From Lentinus brumalis (lineage: Eukaryota > Basidiomycota > Agaricomycetes > Polyporales > Polyporaceae): a stretch of 64,000 bases of DNA. The translations under genes and the position numbers were made by a program. The stretch spans positions 2,046,001 to 2,110,000 of the forward strand of contig MARA01000001.1 of NCBI GenBank assembly GCA_001792895.1, read 5' to 3'. Of this stretch, positions 59,159 through 64,000 are shown one piece after another; positions within the stretch are counted from its first letter, which is position 1, and every line of letters starts with the position of its first letter. The notes below the pieces were generated by a model that saw only the letters and a list, made by a program, of their open reading frames with translations, ran no database searches and was not told the origin of the DNA.

Positions 59159-61541
59159 CTACGTCGCGTGGCGTGAAGGATAGGCTGGACCCAAGCTCTG
59201 GCTGCGCGCAGACTTGCATGCCCCAGGGATCGCAATGGGCGTCGCAGGGGCCAGAGCGCCGGTGGTGCGTCCCGAAGTCCCCACAGCAGGGAGTCTCCAC
59301 GCGGACGAGTGCGATGGCGACAGGACGGGCGGCATGCTCTCGTTCCGGATGACCTTGCGCAATTCCTCACGGGAGGACGAAAACCGACGGCCGCGGGCGC
59401 TCGAAGAACGGGAGCCGGATGACTCGTCAGTGAACCGGCTGAGACTGCGCGCCGCCGCGCTCTCTTCGTCCATGCTTGGGCTGAGCTGCCACCGAGAGTC
59501 CTCGTCGAGGGTGTCGAGCTGAGAGATGGGGTGCTCCAGCTCTGGAGTGCTGAGGGACGGCCTTGCTGGCGGCGACTTGTGCCGCCGTACCCCAACATCC
59601 ATGGACATGTCTCTCGGAGTCACCGGCATCTCGGGCGGGCTCCGCGAGCGGGACACGGAAGCGTCTGCGCGCAGACGCACCCGAGGAAGCCGGCCACGCT
59701 CGCGCTCATGAGCTATATCCGAGTCACTGGAGAGGCTGGGCTGAAGGATGATCGCTGAGCTATGTGGACTCGATGAATCCGAGGACATCGTCGAGCTTGT
59801 GCGCAGAATAGCATTCGTGAGCGACGACAAGCTTGGCTGCATGCGAGGAAGGTGGACTGGATGGCTTTCCGTGTGTAAGAGAGGGTGAGGATAAGGTTGG
59901 GCGTGGTCGTGAGGATGATGTGGCGGACGCGAGTGGCTCCGACTGGCCGACCGCACAGCGGATGCCGAGCGACTTGACGAGCGCGCGGCGCGGGATCCTG
60001 CACGACTGTTGTCGTCGACGACGGTATCTTGACGCCCCTTCACAACAGATCGTGAGCGGGACCGAGACGCTGTCGCTTCGGGCGGAGGCGATACGTCGTC
60101 CGCCGCGGAACCCCAACCGATGCCCCACGCAATCTCGTCGACCATAGCTACCGTCCAGCGATTGGGCACGGAGCGCTCGATGCAGCCGCGGAGTACTTGC
60201 TCTGCGCTGCGTCCGATGCCTTGAGGCATCTCGAAGACGCCTGTCCGATAAGCACGTTGATCAGCCAATTATGATCGACTCCGAGGCGTCGAAGTATTCC
60301 ATACCATGTAGGATCTTCATTTGCAACCGTGGCTCGAACGAATCAGAGAACGGTAGTTTGCCGGTCAATAGGGTATATAGCATGACGCCCAACGCCCAGA
60401 TATCTTGTGCGGGATCCGCAGCGTAAGGGGCGGCGTTGTTCGGTGAGAGTAGAAGCTCAGGGGCGGCATACGGAAGTGAGCCGGGGGCAAATCCCCGGTT
60501 AGGCACAGCAGGCGGCGTACCCGATGCGGGGAAAGGACTGGAGGTGCGATGACGCGCGGGCACGCCGTGACGGCGCATAAGTGAGAGGGCGTGAGGTAGC
60601 TTTCCAACCTGTCTTCCGAAGGACCGGTGGGTAAGGTTGGCTTGCGAGATAGTGCGCGATCGGTGGAGGATGTTGACCTTCTCGCGTCCAATCTCGGCTT
60701 CTTCGTCGTCACTCTCGACGTCGTCGTCGATCTCTCCGATCTTTCGTGACATTCCGAAGTCACCGATTTTACAGACACCCATCTCGTCTACAAGCACGTT
60801 CTCCAGCTTCAGGTCTCCGTGCACATATCCCGCCACCTCGTGCATGTACCGCAACCCTCGCACCACCTGCCTGAACATCATGCCGGCATCGTCCTGCGGT
60901 AGCGCAGGACGGCCGTCACGCTTGAGAATGTCAAACAAGCTGCCTGCGGGGCAATACGAAGTGAAGAAGAAATCGGCGTACGGGGTATGTGTGACCGTGA
61001 ACAAGGGGAGGATATGTTCGTGATTCAACGATGACCATACTTCGGCTTCGCGTTCGAGACTTTTGCGCGCCAATGCGGGGTCAGGCTGCTTGTCAAGATC
61101 CGAACGACGTACTATCTTGACAGCAACAGCGCCTCCCTGGGAAGAGGAGGCCCTGCGGATGATGGAGAAGCCACCGCGTCCCACAACGGGTCCTAGGGTG
61201 TATCCAGCCACGGTTGCGCCTTCGTCGTCCGGAGCCAGAGAATGCTCGGAGACTGTAGGACTGAACGCGGACAGGAACATAGCGGCGGGAGAGGAGGCCA
61301 AATCGACCTCGTCGACAGGGAGAGGCGAGGCCACCGGAGAGCCCGAGAAGAGTGACGACCTTGAAGGCTCAGAAAGAGCTAGCAGGGGAAGAGGAGGAGG
61401 AGACAACGAAAGTCCTAAGGCTGCTGAGACGGCTTGGTCGCCATCGAGGAGCTCGCCATTCCTCCATGCGCTCTCGGGGAAGACAGCGGACAGGTGGGGA
61501 CGAGGGACGTCTCTTGAGTCCTGTGCGACGATATCTTGCAT
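59159..61541 (-). CDS. Ser/Thr protein kinase, intact copy (non-RD, Ser/Arg-rich tail)
   Basis: 772 aa from exons 61541-60305 and 60240-59159 (64-nt intron, GT-AG; frame exact, joining LQMKILHG to VFEMPQGIGRSAEQV). Kinase domain at about residues 115-440: glycine loop VVGRGGFSIIR, VAIK-Lys in AVAVKIVRR, alpha-C Glu in LEREAEVWSSL, catalytic loop YVHGDLKLENVL, DFG in IGDFGMSRK, APE in GSLPYAAPELL, subdomain IX DIWALGVMLYTLLTGKLPF. The catalytic loop is HGD instead of HRD, so activation does not need the usual Arg-phosphate contact. An acidic insert (IDDDVESDDEEAEIGREK) and a basic stretch follow DFG. The C-terminal ~300 residues are low-complexity, rich in Ser, Arg and Pro (SRSRSRSVVKGRQDT, HSRPPHHPHDHAQPYPHP). 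It resembles CAMK-like fungal kinases; the subfamily is uncertain. Confidence 0.88.
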
Positions 61542-61863
61542 GCAACAAGCTTTTGGGGGATATTGGTAGCACGAGGTAGGACGATGAGGCGGCAGAGAGG
61601 TAGAATGGCGGCCAGGAGACGAGATGTTGGGAGGAGGAAAAGAGCAGTCAGAGAACTCACACGCGGGGCATGTCGGGACCCGGGTGCCCGAAGCTTACAT
61701 AAGCGTCCGCCTTGCCTTTTTGAGTGGGCGGGCGGCTGTGGGAAGTCTGCAAGACGTCTGATGCTATTTGACGTCGGATACCACGTAAATGGAGCAGGAG
61801 GAGGAATGGAGCAAAGAGAAGAGGAAGGACGTGGTAGGGGGGAGAGTTGCGAAGAGACCTTTC

Positions 61864-61911
61864 ATTGGTTGCGTCAGGTATATATACCACCGCGTCGAGA
61901 ACATGACGTCA
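61864..61911. promoter_or_regulatory. Kinase promoter in unit D: CCAAT, TATA and CRE
   Basis: ATTGG at 61864-61868, palindromic GGTATATATACC at 61878-61889, and CRE TGACGTCA at 61904-61911. The TATA element lies about 340 bp upstream of the kinase ATG. The ACGCGT boxes of units A-C are absent (ACGCGC here). Confidence 0.5.
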
Positions 61912-61916
61912 CGCGC

Positions 61917-62158
61917 TTACTTCGAAGTCCGGTATTCCTCCTTCCTAAACGGGCGATGACTCTACGATTTGCACTGCAACGAACGCATTTCCTTTCGGCA
62001 GGCCGGCGCTGAAATCCTGGCGAAATGGTAGCGTCGCTAATTTCCCCTGGTGTAAACATTTACCTTTCCGAGACGGGAAGCTTTTGGGGAAAGCCTCGTT
62101 CAGGGAGCTCCGGAAGTCTCGTTACCTCTCGTACACCTTTCATGGGAGGAGTTGGGAG
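61917..62158. other. Unique flank between unit D and LINE 2
   Basis: About 240 bp without array homology or coding sequence. It is the only remnant of the original right neighbour of the kinase before the LINE 3' end. Confidence 0.4.
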
Positions 62159-64000
62159 TTTTTTTTTTTTTTTTTTTTTTTTTTGGTGGAAGCATAAGAC
62201 CCTTATCCGTAATGGTCCCCATAAGGGCTTGTCATACAGATTGCAGTCGACGAGTGTCAACTAGGTCCGCTTGCGCGAGATATCCGAGGAGCAGGCACCT
62301 TGGATAGGTCGCGGAGGTCAGTAGAAACAGGGCCACCGCGGGGAAATGCAATTACGCACTACGTGTGGGGCTCCAAATTCGGTGAGAATCCTCTGGAGGA
62401 GCTGCGCAGGCCAGCTCTTTCCATCATCTACCTCGTTTGATACCCACTAAAACCCCGCAGTCTCCTACCCATCTGGGTGAGAGACTAACTTCGTTATCCA
62501 GGATACGTCGCCAGATTCGGTCCACTTCCTGAGGTTTGAGGGCCTTTTTCCCTCTCGCCATGACGGCAGTACGTCTGTCTAGGTCCAACCTGGAATTGAT
62601 GCACGCATAGTATCGGTTGGTAATCTCCTGAGTAGTGAACTCTTCGCCCTCCCTTTGAATAACCCTTTCGCAACGTAGCTTCCAGATAAGGTGTAGCGTT
62701 TCTGAGCACAGGATCGTCCACAGGGATTCTGTATTCGGTTTACGCGAGCCATTCTCGGACTTGAAGATGGCACACGCTGCCCCGAAGGTCGTTCCCCAGC
62801 AAGGGGGTTTCCATATCTCGCCGGTGAGTGCCCATGTGTCCTTGAAAAGGCTCCATAGCGTTTCTTGTCCTACCGCCCTGCACTCGAAGATTATGTGGGT
62901 CAGGGTGTCGCACTCGCCGCAAATGGCACAGTGAGCGCGTTGCTTCAGTTCGTCAGGCATATTCGGCCTGAGCCATTGGGTGCCCGTCATATAGCTATCA
63001 TGGATGGCTCTCCACATGAATTGGGAGGCCGGTCTAGATACGTGTTTCGAACGAAGGGACGTCCAAATGCACGCATCTTCTGTCATGGTGCCAAAAGCAG
63101 CGGAAATCCCACTCGAGATTCTATCCAGATTGGCTACTGTCCTCGGTCTGGGTTTGGTCTTCGCATCCTTGCCTGCTCTGATCGCTCTGTACGCGAGTTT
63201 TTGCGTGATCGATTGGAGTTTTGCGCCTGATAGTGCGAAGGAGGGGGGGATATCGAAATCGAGCGGGTCGCCTGCCGTTTTGGCAGCACCTATGGCAGCG
63301 AGCTTGTCTGCAGCCTCGTTTTCGATTTGTCCGCTATGTCCTTTTACCCACTTGAAGGTTGTATGAGCCTTCCTCATTCGCAGCCTAGCGATCGTTACAC
63401 GGGTGATCTGAGCATTCTTCTGCATGATGTAACCCGTGTCTTCGTTTTTCTGCTTCCATTTGGTCAGCGAATCGATAGTTGTACGTGAGTCGGATAGCTG
63501 CGTGAGTCTAGTCCTTGGATCAGGCCTTGTTGACGCTAGGAGCGTTGCCGTGGCTTCCCCGGTCTGATTTGACTGGTCTAGCCATGCTGGCAGTCTGACG
63601 CTGGCATTTAGAGTGTGTCCTTCGTTGACGTACAGTCCTGCGCCTGCCTGAGCGTTCCTTTCTCCATTGTTGATACATGAGCCATCCGTGGCTATCGTGA
63701 GTTGCTCCTCATTTTCTACAAGTTCCATCTGGGTCACTTCGTTTGTGGTCGGGCCTGCATCGGTGAAGATTCGAAACGCGTGCCCTACGTTTCCATAGGT
63801 GGTGATGCGTCGGTCGAATGGTACGGATTCGTCTCTCAGGCCCCTTGCTGTGAGCATGCTCATGGCTTCGTTTTCGTAGTCTTCTGGTTGTCTAATGGAG
63901 GGGTTCCATTTGGGCGCCAGGGTATTCATTATCTCCCGAGCTCTCATCGCACATTGATGGGGGAAAATACAGCCCTTCTCTTCGCGAAGTTGGCAGCATC
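62159..64000 (-). mobile_element. Second RNase H-bearing LINE, 3' part, running off the window
   Basis: A minus-strand element. Its 3' end is a 26-nt poly(T) on the plus strand (62159-62184, poly(A) tail of the element), followed upstream by a ~240-nt 3' UTR and the end of ORF2. The 5' part lies beyond position 64000, so length and target-site duplication cannot be judged. It differs from the first LINE in tail type (A versus GAAA) and in protein sequence, so it is a different family. Confidence 0.85.
62424..64000 (-). CDS. LINE 2 ORF2, C-terminal part (RNase H and zinc motif), partial
   Basis: Open to the window edge (reading REEKGCIFPHQCAMRARE at the boundary); the first internal Met is at 63947. 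RNase H motifs: LTIATDGSCINNGER (first Asp), QTGEATATLLAS (Glu), LSDSRTTIDSLTKW (Asp), FKWVKGHSGQIENEAADKLA (His and final Asp). A Cys/His cluster CAICGECDTLTHIIFEC follows, as is usual near the C-terminus of fungal LINE polymerases. The protein ends VGIKRGR at 62424. No stop or frameshift interrupts the visible 525 codons, so the element is probably young. Reverse transcriptase should lie just outside the window. Confidence 0.85.
   Translation of the reverse strand, partial: CCQLREEKGCIFPHQCAMRAREIMNTLAPKWNPSIRQPEDYENEAMSMLTARGLRDESVPFDRRITTYGNVGHAFRIFTDAGPTTNEVTQMELVENEEQLTIATDGSCINNGERNAQAGAGLYVNEGHTLNASVRLPAWLDQSNQTGEATATLLASTRPDPRTRLTQLSDSRTTIDSLTKWKQKNEDTGYIMQKNAQITRVTIARLRMRKAHTTFKWVKGHSGQIENEAADKLAAIGAAKTAGDPLDFDIPPSFALSGAKLQSITQKLAYRAIRAGKDAKTKPRPRTVANLDRISSGISAAFGTMTEDACIWTSLRSKHVSRPASQFMWRAIHDSYMTGTQWLRPNMPDELKQRAHCAICGECDTLTHIIFECRAVGQETLWSLFKDTWALTGEIWKPPCWGTTFGAACAIFKSENGSRKPNTESLWTILCSETLHLIWKLRCERVIQREGEEFTTQEITNRYYACINSRLDLDRRTAVMARGKKALKPQEVDRIWRRILDNEVSLSPRWVGDCGVLVGIKRGR

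Larger units (their letters stand above)
58749..61916. repeat. Partial unit D (3.2 kb), right end of the array
   Basis: Starts at the same CATAGCCCTGACGG boundary and carries only the kinase gene and its promoter. Homology to units A-C fades after the CRE at 61904-61911. Identity to A-C is very high for the 3' flank and 3' exon, clearly lower through the kinase core (about 60200-61250), and high again near the 5' end of the gene. Confidence 0.8.

Noticed and set aside
28654..61916. The ~10 kb tandem units as an rDNA repeat
   Set aside because: Unit length fits fungal rDNA, but no recognisable 18S, 5.8S or 28S sequence is present; the units contain a kinase and an orphan gene.
1..64000. CRISPR arrays, operons, ribosome binding sites, riboswitches
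   Set aside because: Intron-rich eukaryotic sequence; no spaced identical short repeats of CRISPR type and no prokaryotic gene layout.

Overview
The window reads as a piece of a filamentous basidiomycete genome, probably a wood- or litter-decaying agaricomycete. The evidence is many short GT-AG introns of about 50-65 nt, secreted polysaccharide- and protein-degrading enzymes (GH131, S53 sedolisin), agaricomycete-style F-box and orphan protein families, a cytochrome P450, and RNase H-bearing non-LTR retrotransposons. I saw no rRNA or tRNA gene and no prokaryotic feature. All assignments come from reading the sequence; no database search was run.

Left part, about 0.4-18.2 kb, is ordinary gene-dense euchromatin. 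In order: a decayed F-box gene (+); a GH131 glycoside hydrolase (-); a sedolisin/tripeptidyl peptidase (-) whose exons are coherent except for one apparent missing base; the SWI/SNF-RSC subunit Ssr4 (-, with one unusually long 1.27 kb intron); a HIT-family nucleotide hydrolase (+, sharing a short divergent promoter with Ssr4); an unknown basic Ser/Thr-rich protein (+); an ankyrin/MYND protein (+); a second broken F-box paralogue (-); and a protein with an XPA C-terminal-like segment (+). I rebuilt full exon models for GH131, Ssr4, HIT, the unknown basic protein, the ankyrin/MYND protein and the XPA-like protein. All keep frame across every junction.

Middle part, 18.7-28.6 kb: a third F-box paralogue (-) is split by a complete 6.37 kb LINE with a 12-bp target-site duplication. 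The LINE carries a gag-like ORF1 and an endonuclease-RT-RNase H ORF2, overlapping as TGATG. A P450 pseudogene (+) follows.

Right part, 28.65-61.9 kb, is the striking feature: a head-to-tail array of three ~10 kb units (A 10.10 kb, B 10.25 kb, C 9.74 kb) and a partial fourth unit D (3.2 kb). Each full unit holds a Ser/Thr kinase gene (-), a divergent promoter with a CRE and three MCB boxes, about 4 kb of unrecognised sequence, a small orphan gene (+) and about 2 kb of spacer. Only unit D has an intact kinase (772 aa, one intron). In A-C the catalytic domain is ruined, yet the 3' exon coding the low-complexity Ser/Arg-rich tail stays nearly identical to D. The orphan gene (189 aa) is intact in B and C and frameshifted in A. 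The array starts at a 13-nt G-run just after the P450 pseudogene. Beyond D, the 3' poly(A) end of a second LINE (-) lies about 0.6 kb upstream of the kinase start codon, and that element runs off the window end.
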